A stretch of DNA of 57,033 nt from an uncultured Actinomycetes bacterium (lineage in GTDB: Bacteria > Actinomycetota > Thermoleophilia > Solirubrobacterales > 70-9), in contig CAMLQY010000011.1 in the NCBI GenBank assembly GCA_946482365.1, positions 1 through 57,033 of the forward strand, in the 5' to 3' direction. The translations under genes and the position numbers were made by a program. Position 1 is the first letter of the stretch. Each line of letters begins with the position of its first letter. Below are positions 50,451-57,033 of the stretch, piece by piece. The notes under the pieces are model-generated. The model saw nothing but the letters and a program-made list of their open reading frames with translations. It did not search any database and had not been told where the DNA came from.

Positions 50451-52115
50451 ATGGACCCCTCCCGCCTCCAGGCGTACCACGAGTACACGCGCCGCCACGG
50501 CGTCAACCCCGTGCTCTACATCCTCGCCCGCATCTTCATGACCCCCTTCTTCCTCGTCTACTTCCGCTACGCGAGGACGGGCCGCGAGCACGCCCGCCTC
50601 AAGGGCGGCCTGATCGTCGCCGCCAACCACCGCAGCTTCCTCGACCCGTTCGCGATCGGCGGCGCCCTCCCCTGGCGACGGCCGATGAACTACGTCGCCA
50701 AGGTCGAGCTCTTCGAGCGGCGCTGGCAGGGGTGGGTTCTCTCCCGCCTAGGTGCCTTCCCGATCCGCCGCGGGGAGTCCGACGAGGACGCGGTGGAGAC
50801 ATCGCGCCAGGTCGTCGAGCGCGGCGGCGCCGTCTGCATCTTCCCGGAGGGCACCCGCATCCGCCGCGGCTCGCTGGCCGAGCCCAAGCGCGGCGTCGGC
50901 CGCCTGGCGCTGATGACCGGCGCCCCCGTCATCCCGGCCGCCGTCCTCGGCACCGAACACGTGCGCCGTGGCTGGCGGATACGCCCGCACAAGATCCGGG
51001 TCCGTCTCGGCAAGGCGATGACCTTCCCCCGGGCGGAGGATCCGTCGCGAGGCCTTGCCACCACCGTGACCGGGCGGATCTGGCCCAACGTCGAGCTCCA
51101 GTGGGAGGACCTCGGCGGCCTGCCGCCGATGCGCCGCGCGGCGGTGATCGGCGCCGGCAGCTGGGGCACCGCCCTCGCGGTGCTCCTCGCCCGCGGCGGC
51201 CTCGAGGTCCAGCTGGCGACCCGCACCGCGGAGCAGGCAACCGAGCTCGGCGAGGCGCGCGAGAACCGCCGCTACCTCGAGGGCGTGCGGCTGCCCGACT
51301 CGGTCCAGGTCCGGCAGGCTTCCGAAGTCGAGCTGGCCGGCATGGACCTCGTCTGCCTGGCGATTCCCTCGGGCTCGCTGCCGCAGGCCGTCGGGAGCAT
51401 CGCCGACCGGGTCGGCACCCGCGCCGCCGTGCTGTTGCTGACCAAGGGCTTGATCGCTCCGCAGGGGCTGCTTCCGGCCGAGTACGTGGGCGAGCGGGTT
51501 CGCGCGCGTGCGATCGCCTCCCTCGGCGGCCCTGCGCACGCTCGCGAGGCGGTCTCCGGCTCGGCCGCGCTCGTGCTCGCCTCCGCCGACGAGGACCTGC
51601 GCGATCAGCTCGGCGGGGTCTTCGACCGTGCCGGCCTGTTCTGCGAGCGCTCGCGCGACGTGGTCGGGGTCGAGATGGCCGGAGCCGCGAAGAACGCCGC
51701 CGCCCTCGCCGCCGCCGCCGCCGAGCCGCACGGGCTCAACGCGGCCGGGATCGCGGCCGCCCAGGTCTGGTGCGAGTGCATCGACCACGCGATCGACCGC
51801 GGTGCAGAGCTCGAGACGTTCTCCGGTCTCGCCGGGGTCGGCGACCTGACCGCGACGGTGATGGCTCCGGAGGGCCGCAACCGCCGCGCCGGTGAGCTGC
51901 TCGGACGGGGCACGCCCGCCGGCGAGATCCCAGGGCTGATCGGCCAGGCGTCGGAGGGCCTCGACGCGGTGCCCCTGCTGGCCGCGGCAACCTCTGCGGC
52001 GGGCGGCGACGCCGAGGCTCTGTCCGGCTTCGCCGCGCTGATCCGCGGGGAGATCGCCGCCGATGCATGGGTCGCGGGCCTGCGCCGGGTCGAGCGCGCG
52101 CGGGAGGCGGCGTGA
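50451..52115 (+). CDS. PlsC-GpsA fusion: acylglycerol-phosphate acyltransferase + glycerol-3-phosphate dehydrogenase (554 aa)
   Basis: Residues 1-226 are a PlsC-type acyltransferase: HX4D motif NHRSFLD (His60, Asp65), the FPEGTRIRRGS motif and VIPAAVLGTEH. Residues 227-554 are a full GpsA: VIGAGSWGTALA, LLTKGLIAP, and the catalytic AAKNAAALAAAAAEPHGLN with the conserved Lys. The junction (about DLGGLPPMRR) has an in-frame ATG at 51129, but no Shine-Dalgarno before it, and no stop or gap interrupts the frame. GpsA makes glycerol 3-phosphate and PlsC acylates lysophosphatidate, so the fusion joins the first and third steps of phospholipid synthesis; PlsX/PlsY are not adjacent. Confidence 0.93.
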   Translation: MDPSRLQAYHEYTRRHGVNPVLYILARIFMTPFFLVYFRYARTGREHARLKGGLIVAANHRSFLDPFAIGGALPWRRPMNYVAKVELFERRWQGWVLSRLGAFPIRRGESDEDAVETSRQVVERGGAVCIFPEGTRIRRGSLAEPKRGVGRLALMTGAPVIPAAVLGTEHVRRGWRIRPHKIRVRLGKAMTFPRAEDPSRGLATTVTGRIWPNVELQWEDLGGLPPMRRAAVIGAGSWGTALAVLLARGGLEVQLATRTAEQATELGEARENRRYLEGVRLPDSVQVRQASEVELAGMDLVCLAIPSGSLPQAVGSIADRVGTRAAVLLLTKGLIAPQGLLPAEYVGERVRARAIASLGGPAHAREAVSGSAALVLASADEDLRDQLGGVFDRAGLFCERSRDVVGVEMAGAAKNAAALAAAAAEPHGLNAAGIAAAQVWCECIDHAIDRGAELETFSGLAGVGDLTATVMAPEGRNRRAGELLGRGTPAGEIPGLIGQASEGLDAVPLLAAATSAAGGDAEALSGFAALIRGEIAADAWVAGLRRVERAREAA

Positions 52116-52142
52116 GCGCGCGCGATCTGTTTCCTCCGGTAC

Positions 52143-52148
52143 TAGGCT
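52143..52148 (+). promoter_or_regulatory. -10 box of the ECF sigma factor gene
   Basis: TAGGCT, 6 nt before GTG 52155; leaderless pattern. Confidence 0.5.
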
Positions 52149-52154
52149 TGAACT

Positions 52155-52715
52155 GTGAGCGGCGCAGCGGAGAACGTCGAGCCGGCAAGTCTCGACCCGG
52201 CCGCCAAGGCGGAGCTGGACCGCGCCTTCGAGGATCTCTACCGGGCGCACCTGCGCGACGTCTATTCCTACGCCTACTACCGGGTCGGCAACCAGCACGA
52301 CGCGGAGGACCTCACCGAGCAGGCCTTCCTGCAGGCATACCGCCACTTCGATCGCGCTCGCCGCGAGTCCGACGGGCGGCCGCTGCGCCCCTGGCTGATC
52401 CGCATCGCCCACAACCTCGCCTCGAACTACTACCGCGACCGCTCGCGCCGGCCGCAGACCTCGCTGGAGGTTGCCGACCCGATTCCCACGCGGCACGGCA
52501 CCGAGGCGATCGCCGAGGGCCGCGAGGAGCTGCGACGGGTGATGGCGAACCTCGAGAATCTCTCCGACGACCGCCGCGAGGTGCTGATCATGCGCTTCGC
52601 GCTCGGCATGGACAATCGCGAGATCGCACGTGCCCTGGGCCGCAGCGACGGGGCCACCAAGGTGCTCATCCACCGTGCGATCAAGCAGCTCCAGGAGGAG
52701 ATGGACGATGAGTGA
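52155..52715 (+). CDS. ECF-type RNA polymerase sigma factor (186 aa)
   Basis: Seen: sigma region 2 (YRAHLRDVYSYAYYRVGNQHDAEDLTEQAFLQAYRHF, cited in part as NQHDAEDLTEQAFLQAYRHF), the linker with RPLRPWLIRIAHNLASNYYRD, and region 4 with LSDDRREVLIMRFALGMDNREIA and ALGRSDGATKVLIHRAIKQL. No region 3, as expected for ECF. Start GTG 52155. The overlapping next gene likely encodes its anti-sigma partner. The target signal is unknown. Confidence 0.92.
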   Translation: MSGAAENVEPASLDPAAKAELDRAFEDLYRAHLRDVYSYAYYRVGNQHDAEDLTEQAFLQAYRHFDRARRESDGRPLRPWLIRIAHNLASNYYRDRSRRPQTSLEVADPIPTRHGTEAIAEGREELRRVMANLENLSDDRREVLIMRFALGMDNREIARALGRSDGATKVLIHRAIKQLQEEMDDE

Positions 52716-53049
52716 GGCCCAGCGACTGAGCGGCACCACCTGGGACGTCGAGCACCTCCTTGCCGACGCGCTGCGGCCGATGGAGCCCCCCGAGCGCCTC
52801 TCCGGCCGGCTCGAGGACACCCTCTCCGCGGTCACGCAGGCGGCTGCGGAGGAGCTCTCGGACTGGGCCGAGGAGCTTTCCGAGAGCGAGCTGCGCGCCC
52901 TCCGCGATCCGCGCAACTGGGTCCGTCCGGTGTTCGCCGTCGGTGCAGGTGGGGCCGCCGCCGGCGCCCTCGTACTGCTCGAGGCGCGCCGGCGGAGTCA
53001 GCGGCAGGCCAGGGGCAGGTTCCAGTCCCTGACCGAACGTCTCAGGTAG
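52708..53049 (+). CDS. Small single-span membrane protein, probable anti-sigma partner (113 aa)
   Basis: Start ATG 52708 overlaps the sigma gene by 8 nt. A cytosolic acidic N-terminal part (WDVEHLLADALRPMEPPERLS, cited in part as HLLADALRPMEPPERL), a helix ELSDWAEELSESELRALRD, then one membrane segment (about residues 73-93, WVRPVFAVGAGGAAAGALVLLE cited in part as AVGAGGAAAGALVLLE) and a basic tail. No zinc-binding HxxxCxxC anti-sigma motif. The context suggests regulation of the sigma factor; this is inference. Confidence 0.7.
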   Translation: MSEAQRLSGTTWDVEHLLADALRPMEPPERLSGRLEDTLSAVTQAAAEELSDWAEELSESELRALRDPRNWVRPVFAVGAGGAAAGALVLLEARRRSQRQARGRFQSLTERLR

Positions 53050-53458
53050 CGGGAGCCGCCCTCTCCCTCTCCACGCTCACTGGCGTGGCCATCGCCGCGC
53101 CGACGCCGAGCAGGCCGAGGATCAGGTGCAAAATGTTGTCCTCGGTATTGACCGGGATGAAACCGAGGATCGAGTCGCCGCTGCCGATGATGAATCCCCA
53201 GGCGGCTACCACCAGGTAGACGATCCCCAGTCCAAGTGCGTACTGGCGGGCGGCATAGCCGGCCACCAGCAGGCCGATGGCGCCGGTGAGGATGTGGACG
53301 ATGTTGTGCCAGGCGTTGACGGCGAGAATGCCGAACACGTCGTCGACTTCGCCCGGTGAGCCGAACGACGCGCTGTAGAAGAAGCCGATGATGCCGGCGA
53401 CCACCAGCACGCCGCCGACGAGAGTCGCGTAGAGCCTTGCGGGGCTTGCACCTTCCAT
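53042..53458 (-). CDS. DUF4383 membrane protein (138 aa)
   Basis: Four membrane segments (about residues 8-27, 45-66, 70-92 and 100-122) with the family-like NAWHNIVHILTGAIGLL and NTEDNILHLILGLLGV, two short HxxH-like repeats characteristic of DUF4383. Function unknown. The start is ATG 53458 with AGGAGGAGAGGA directly upstream; earlier in-frame starts lack such a site. Overlaps the end of the anti-sigma-like gene by 8 nt in convergent direction. Confidence 0.85.
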   Translation of the reverse strand: MEGASPARLYATLVGGVLVVAGIIGFFYSASFGSPGEVDDVFGILAVNAWHNIVHILTGAIGLLVAGYAARQYALGLGIVYLVVAAWGFIIGSGDSILGFIPVNTEDNILHLILGLLGVGAAMATPVSVERERAAPAT

Positions 53459-53517
53459 TCCTCTCCTCCTTCGGTCAAGGATGGGTGTGCAACGAATTGT
53501 AGGCTCCCGTCTCCTCG

Positions 53518-54342
53518 ATGGCGCAAACTTGCTACCGGCACCCAAACCGCGAGACGGCCGTTTCCTGCTCTTCTTGCGGGCGGTCGATCTGCCCCGACTG
53601 CATGACGCCGACGCCGGTCGGCATGCGCTGCCCGGAGTGCGCCAGCCAGCGCACCCGCGTCGTCAGGGGGGTCGGCGAGGCGGGCCTTTTCGCCAGTGCT
53701 CCGGCGACGTTCGTCTTGATCGCGCTGAACGCGGCTGCATTTCTCGCTGAGATAGCCAGCGCCGGCGGTGGGCTCACGGTCGGCAACAGCTCGGTCGTCT
53801 TCGACTTCGGCCTCTACGGACCACTCGTCGCCGAAGGGGAGTGGTACCGGCTCCTCACCGGCGGCTTCCTCCACGCCAGCATCTTCCACATCGGCTTCAA
53901 CATGTTCGCGCTCTATTTCCTCGGCAGGCTGCTGGAGCCGTCGATCGGCACACCCCGCTTTCTCGCCGTCTACTTCGCCTCGCTCTTCGGCGGTGCCTTC
54001 GGCGCCCTCCTGCTCAGCCCGGAGGCGCTCACGGTCGGCGCTTCGGGGGCGGTCTTCGGCCTCTTCGGCGCGGCGTTCCTGATCGCCCGCGACCGCGGCT
54101 TCGATGCGGTCGCGTCGTCGATCGGCTTCATCCTCCTGCTCAACCTCGCCTTCAGCTTCGGCGGCGCCGGGCACATCAGCCTCGGCGGCCACCTCGGCGG
54201 GCTGGTGGCCGGGGTCCTGTGCGCCGCGGCGATCATGGCGGGAGATCGCGGGATGCTCGGCCAGCGCCAGTTTCCCGCCGAGATGATCGCGATGACGGCC
54301 GTGGCCGTGCTCTCGATCGTCGGCGCGCTGGCGATCGCCTGA
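53518..54342 (+). CDS. Rhomboid-family intramembrane serine protease with N-terminal zinc finger (274 aa)
   Basis: Residues 4-42 form a B-box-like zinc finger (CYRHPNRETAVSCSSCGRSICPDCM seen as CYRHPNRE, CSSCGRSICPDC, MRCPECA). The rhomboid core follows with six membrane segments: GEWYRLLTGGFLHASIFHIGFNM (cited in part as LLTGGFLHASIFHIGFN), catalytic Ser in GASGAVFGLFG and catalytic His in SLGGHLGGLVAG. Cleaves membrane proteins within the bilayer. TAGGCT (53500-53505) lies 12 nt before the ATG, giving a very short leader at most. Confidence 0.92.
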   Translation: MAQTCYRHPNRETAVSCSSCGRSICPDCMTPTPVGMRCPECASQRTRVVRGVGEAGLFASAPATFVLIALNAAAFLAEIASAGGGLTVGNSSVVFDFGLYGPLVAEGEWYRLLTGGFLHASIFHIGFNMFALYFLGRLLEPSIGTPRFLAVYFASLFGGAFGALLLSPEALTVGASGAVFGLFGAAFLIARDRGFDAVASSIGFILLLNLAFSFGGAGHISLGGHLGGLVAGVLCAAAIMAGDRGMLGQRQFPAEMIAMTAVAVLSIVGALAIA

Positions 54343-54351
54343 GCTCAGGAC

Positions 54352-55272
54352 TCAGCCTGCGTGACCACCCCGTGCGTGCGAGGAGCGCAGCTCGGCGAAG
54401 CCGATGTTCCCCGGCGCGCCGACTAAGTCGGGGTGCAGCAGGTGACCGAGCAGCTCGACGCCGTCGACGAGTCGCGGGCCGGGCCGGGAGAAGGTCGACG
54501 CGGCGTCGACCGCGAACACCCTCTGGGGGCCGAGTTCCTCGATGCGGAACCAGTATTCGAGCGCCTGGGTTCGAGCGCCGTCGACGTACCAACCACAGGG
54601 CATCGCGATCACGACGTCGGGGTTGAGGCCCGAAAGCTCGCCCCAGGAGACTTCGGGAGACTTCAGCCCCGGTGGGCCGGCGACGTCCTCGCCCCCCGCG
54701 ATCGAGATCATCTCGGGGATCCAGTGCCCCCCGACGTAGGGCGGGTCGAGCCACTCGAGGGCGATCACCCGGGGCAGCGCCGTCCCCGAGACCGCGGCGC
54801 GGACCGTCGCCAGCCGTCCCTCCAGTTCCCCTCGCAGCTCGTGCGCCTGACGCGGTACCGCGGCCGCCTCTCCAAGGCGGATCACGTCCTCGAGCATCTC
54901 CCCGAGCGTGCTCGGGTCCTGCTGCAGGACCCGCGGCCTGCTGGAGAGGCGGGCGGCCACTTCGAGCACGTCCTCGAAGGAGACGGCGCAGACGGCGCAG
55001 ACCGCCTGGGTGACGATCAGGTCTGGCGCCAGGCTCTCGAGCAGCTCCTCGTCGAGCTCGTAGAGCGCCCGCCCCTCGGCGACCCTCGCCTTCACCTCCC
55101 GGTCGATCTCGGCGGCGCTGAGGTTCGGCCGCAGCACGGTCTTGGTCAGGTGGGGGAGCGAACGTGCCTCTGGCGGGTAGTCGCACTCATGGGTGACCGC
55201 GACGACGCTGTCGCCGAGTCCGAGTGCATAGAGCATCTCGGTCGCAGAGGGAACGAGGCTTGCGATGCGCAT
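54352..55272 (-). CDS. Cobalamin/periplasmic-binding-like protein, BtuF type, without signal peptide (306 aa)
   Basis: The PBP class III fold is recognisable: RIASLVPSATEMLYALGLGD, VAVTHECDYPPEA, APDLIVTQAVCAVCAV, WIPEMISIAGG and LNPDVVIAMPCG. Proteins of this type annotated as cobalamin-binding often lack a signal peptide and a neighbouring ABC permease, as here, so transport is doubtful; a cytosolic corrinoid or haem-binding role is possible. Start ATG 55272 gives the conserved opening; an in-frame start six codons earlier is less likely. Confidence 0.82.
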   Translation of the reverse strand: MRIASLVPSATEMLYALGLGDSVVAVTHECDYPPEARSLPHLTKTVLRPNLSAAEIDREVKARVAEGRALYELDEELLESLAPDLIVTQAVCAVCAVSFEDVLEVAARLSSRPRVLQQDPSTLGEMLEDVIRLGEAAAVPRQAHELRGELEGRLATVRAAVSGTALPRVIALEWLDPPYVGGHWIPEMISIAGGEDVAGPPGLKSPEVSWGELSGLNPDVVIAMPCGWYVDGARTQALEYWFRIEELGPQRVFAVDAASTFSRPGPRLVDGVELLGHLLHPDLVGAPGNIGFAELRSSHARGGHAG

Positions 55273-55319
55273 CCTGGGGCAATATCTCACCCTCTCGCTG
55301 GATCCGCGGAGCGGAAAGC

Positions 55320-55325
55320 TATATT
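55320..55325 (+). promoter_or_regulatory. -10 box of the leader ORF and CNNM gene
   Basis: TATATT, 11 nt before ATG 55337; the closest to consensus of the single -10 boxes here. Confidence 0.5.
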
Positions 55326-55336
55326 GCGTACGCCGA

Positions 55337-55384
55337 ATGGCCGACGACGACCTCCCCCGAAGTACCGGGTCAAATAGACGATGA
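55337..55384 (+). CDS. Possible 15-aa leader peptide coupled to the CNNM gene
   Basis: [15 protein letters not shown]. It begins 11 nt after TATATT and its TGA overlaps the next ATG as ATGA (55381-55384). The CNNM gene has no Shine-Dalgarno site of its own, so translation may arrive by coupling from this leader. Too short to judge by codon use. Confidence 0.4.
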   Translation: MADDDLPRSTGSNRR

Positions 55385-56688
55385 GCGCCCTGCTGCTCGT
55401 CCTCCTGCTCCTGCTGCTGGCCGTCAACGGCTTCTTCGTCGCAGCCGAGTTCGCGCTCGTGCGCAGCCGCCGCGGCAAGATCGAACAGCTCGCCGAGGAA
55501 GGCGAAAGCGGTGCCGAGGCTGTGATCGAGCAGCTCGACAAGATCGACGAATCGCTTTCCGCTTGCCAGATCGGCATCACGATGGCCTCAATCGGCATCG
55601 GCTTCCTCGGCGAGCCCTCCCTGGCCGTGTTGCTCGAGCCGGTCTTCGGCGGGCTCTCCCACGGCGTCGCGGTCGGGCTCTCGGTGGCGATCGCCTTCAC
55701 CATCGTCACCGCGCTGCACATCAGCGTCGGCGAGCAGGTGCCGAAGATGCTGGCGATCAGCCACGCCGAGCGCACCGCCCGCCGGGTCTCGCGACCGCTC
55801 AACTGGTTCCGCATCGCGACCGCACCGTTGACCTACGCGCTGAGCGCATTCTCGAATGCGATCGTGCGGCTCTTCGGCGTCGACCCGACCGACATAGAGG
55901 TGCGCCACACCGCCGAGGATCTGAAGCAGATCATCGACAGCTCGCGGATCGGCGGCACGCTCGACCCGGGCGAGGCGGGAATGCTCGGCGGTGTCTTCCA
56001 CCTGCACGAGCAGGAGGCGCGCGAGGTGATGACGCCGATCCCCGCGGTCGTGACCGTCGATGCCTCCGAGACAGTCGAGACGGCGCTGCGGCGCTGCGTC
56101 ACCTCCGGCCACACGCGGCTGGTGGTGATCGAGGACGAGAACCCCGACCGCGTGAAGGGGATCGTCCACAACAACAGCCTCGCCCGCCTCTACATGAGCG
56201 ACGGCCCCGAGGCTGAGATCTCCCCAGCGATCCGCGACGCCGTGATCGTCCCCGAGACCCGGCCGCTCGACGACCTCCTGCACGACCTCCAGGTCCAGCG
56301 CACCTCGCTCTCGGTCGTCGTCGACGAGTACGGGCGGACGGTCGGGATCGTCACCGTCGAGGACATCCTCGAGGAGGTGGTTGGGGAGATCGAGGACGAG
56401 ACCGACCCGCGCGCCGCGGCGCTGCGCCAGCTCGCCAGCGGCGAGTGGTTCGTCCGCGGTCACGTCTCGCTCGGGGACCTCTCAGACGTGGGGATCGAGC
56501 TGCCAGTCGACACCGACGCCTACAACTCGGTCGGCGGCTACGTCTTCGGCGAGCTAGGCCGCCTGCCCAAGCGCGGCGACACGATCGTCGCCAACGGCTA
56601 CACGATCCGGGTCGAGTCGGTGCGCGAGAACCGGATCGAGGCGGTCCGGATCAGCGGCCGGTCCGGTTCCGTCCGCCAGGGCTCCTAG
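55381..56688 (+). CDS. CNNM/CorC (hemolysin-C-like) membrane protein (435 aa)
   Basis: Seen: a DUF21/CNNM membrane domain (residues 1-180; [52 protein letters not shown]), a CBS-pair (about 200-330; [39 protein letters not shown]), and a C-terminal CorC/HlyC domain with [20 protein letters not shown]. Such proteins act in magnesium or cobalt efflux. Start ATG 55381, overlapping the leader stop. Confidence 0.94.
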   Translation: MSALLLVLLLLLLAVNGFFVAAEFALVRSRRGKIEQLAEEGESGAEAVIEQLDKIDESLSACQIGITMASIGIGFLGEPSLAVLLEPVFGGLSHGVAVGLSVAIAFTIVTALHISVGEQVPKMLAISHAERTARRVSRPLNWFRIATAPLTYALSAFSNAIVRLFGVDPTDIEVRHTAEDLKQIIDSSRIGGTLDPGEAGMLGGVFHLHEQEAREVMTPIPAVVTVDASETVETALRRCVTSGHTRLVVIEDENPDRVKGIVHNNSLARLYMSDGPEAEISPAIRDAVIVPETRPLDDLLHDLQVQRTSLSVVVDEYGRTVGIVTVEDILEEVVGEIEDETDPRAAALRQLASGEWFVRGHVSLGDLSDVGIELPVDTDAYNSVGGYVFGELGRLPKRGDTIVANGYTIRVESVRENRIEAVRISGRSGSVRQGS

Positions 56689-56732
56689 CTTCTTCGGGCA
56701 ACCCGCGTTTCATCGAACCACGGAGGTCTCGC

Positions 56733-56960
56733 ATGTGGGTTGTGCGCATGAGCGACAAGCAGTTGGAGGTTCTCAGGGCACTTCTGCGATCCGAGCAGCA
56801 CCTCGGGCCCGCGCTCAAAGGCGCGGCCGAGGCACTGGACTTGGCGCGCTGGGACGATCTCCCCGAGGCCGAGCTCCCCTGGGACGAAGTCGAGGAGATC
56901 GCCCGCCGCCAGGGCATCTCGCCCGCCGACGTGATTTGGGACCTCGCTAAAAAGCAGTGA
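56733..56960 (+). CDS. Small conserved-looking protein (75 aa)
   Basis: No family recognised. Helical, acidic and Trp-containing: SDKQLEVLRALLRSEQHLGPALKGAAEALDL then WDDLPEAELPWDEVEEIARRQG (each cited as LRALLRSEQHLGPALK and LPWDEVEEIARRQG). No signal or membrane segment. The start is ATG 56733 with GGAGG 7 nt upstream; ATG 56748 is a second choice. Ends shortly before a strong terminator. Confidence 0.65.
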   Translation: MWVVRMSDKQLEVLRALLRSEQHLGPALKGAAEALDLARWDDLPEAELPWDEVEEIARRQGISPADVIWDLAKKQ

Positions 56961-57003
56961 TTGGTGGGTTGGGTGGGGGATGGCGGGTGCGCCTCCCCAA
57001 AAC

Positions 57004-57033
57004 GCGCGGCAGGAGCCGCGCTTGAGTGTTTTG
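57004..57033 (+). terminator. Rho-independent terminator
   Basis: GCGCGGC-agga-GCCGCGC (57004-57010 and 57015-57021) followed by TTGAGTGTTTTG at the window edge. The best canonical terminator in the window. Confidence 0.65.

Overview
The window is high-GC, gene-dense bacterial chromosome (58 protein genes plus one leader ORF, one tRNA, no prophage, IS element or CRISPR seen). Gene content points to a deep-branching Actinomycetota, most likely class Thermoleophilia (Solirubrobacterales-like): very high G+C, SigH-type sigma factor, CarD, ClpC, DisA, type III glutamine synthetase, SHOCT and DUF4383 membrane proteins, and a high share of apparently leaderless genes (TANNNT box 6-9 nt before the start codon). 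The taxonomic call is inference from recall of protein families; no search was run.

Layout. 1-5 kb: truncated recD2, a zinc microprotein, a cupin, a SnoaL-like protein, rlmN and a cytochrome P450. 5-15 kb: type III glutamine synthetase, an NlpC/P60 protein, an HCDH-ECH beta-oxidation fusion with sirtuin and HAD hydrolase behind it, and a three-domain peptidoglycan enzyme. 15-18 kb: nucleoside phosphorylase, then the amt-glnB nitrogen pair. 18-46 kb: a stretch that keeps the gene order of the Bacillus subtilis tilS-to-sigH chromosomal region (tilS-hpt-ftsH-folP-folB-folK-coaX-dusB-greA-lysS-clpC-disA-carD-ispD-ispF-cysS-rlmB-sigH), interrupted by lineage-specific genes (GST-like, aldo/keto reductase-like, MFS, DUF389, PHP phosphatase, acyl-CoA ligase, coiled-coil protein). 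46-57 kb: tRNA-Thr(UGU), a SHOCT membrane protein, a ring-cleaving dioxygenase/maleylacetate reductase pair, a PlsC-GpsA fusion, an ECF sigma factor with a small partner, DUF4383, a zinc-finger rhomboid, a BtuF-like protein and a CNNM/CorC transporter.

Functional links: amt-glnB and glnA handle ammonium; folP-folB-folK make the folate precursor; ispD and ispF are MEP-pathway steps; hpt, tilS, lysS, cysS, rlmB, rlmN and dusB serve purine salvage and translation; DisA makes c-di-AMP; clpC and ftsH are the AAA+ proteases.

The strongest unexplained signal is a set of long palindromic elements. One family (three copies, near 5.0, 32.5 and 50.4 kb) shares conserved ends GCGGGTGGCG...CGACAGGACCCGC with an asymmetric internal loop. 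A second family (two copies, near 18.0 and 41.9 kb) shares TTCCRCTTAACTTTTTCG...CGAAAAAGTACAAGACGYTCC, with compensatory base changes in the arms. Single palindromes sit at the tilS/hpt and ftsH/folP junctions, and two more lie in frame inside the essential genes ispD and cysS as apparent peptide insertions. A second signal is start-codon oddity: rlmN, carD and ispD each lack a well-placed ATG/GTG/TTG. No intergenic gap exceeds 300 bases.
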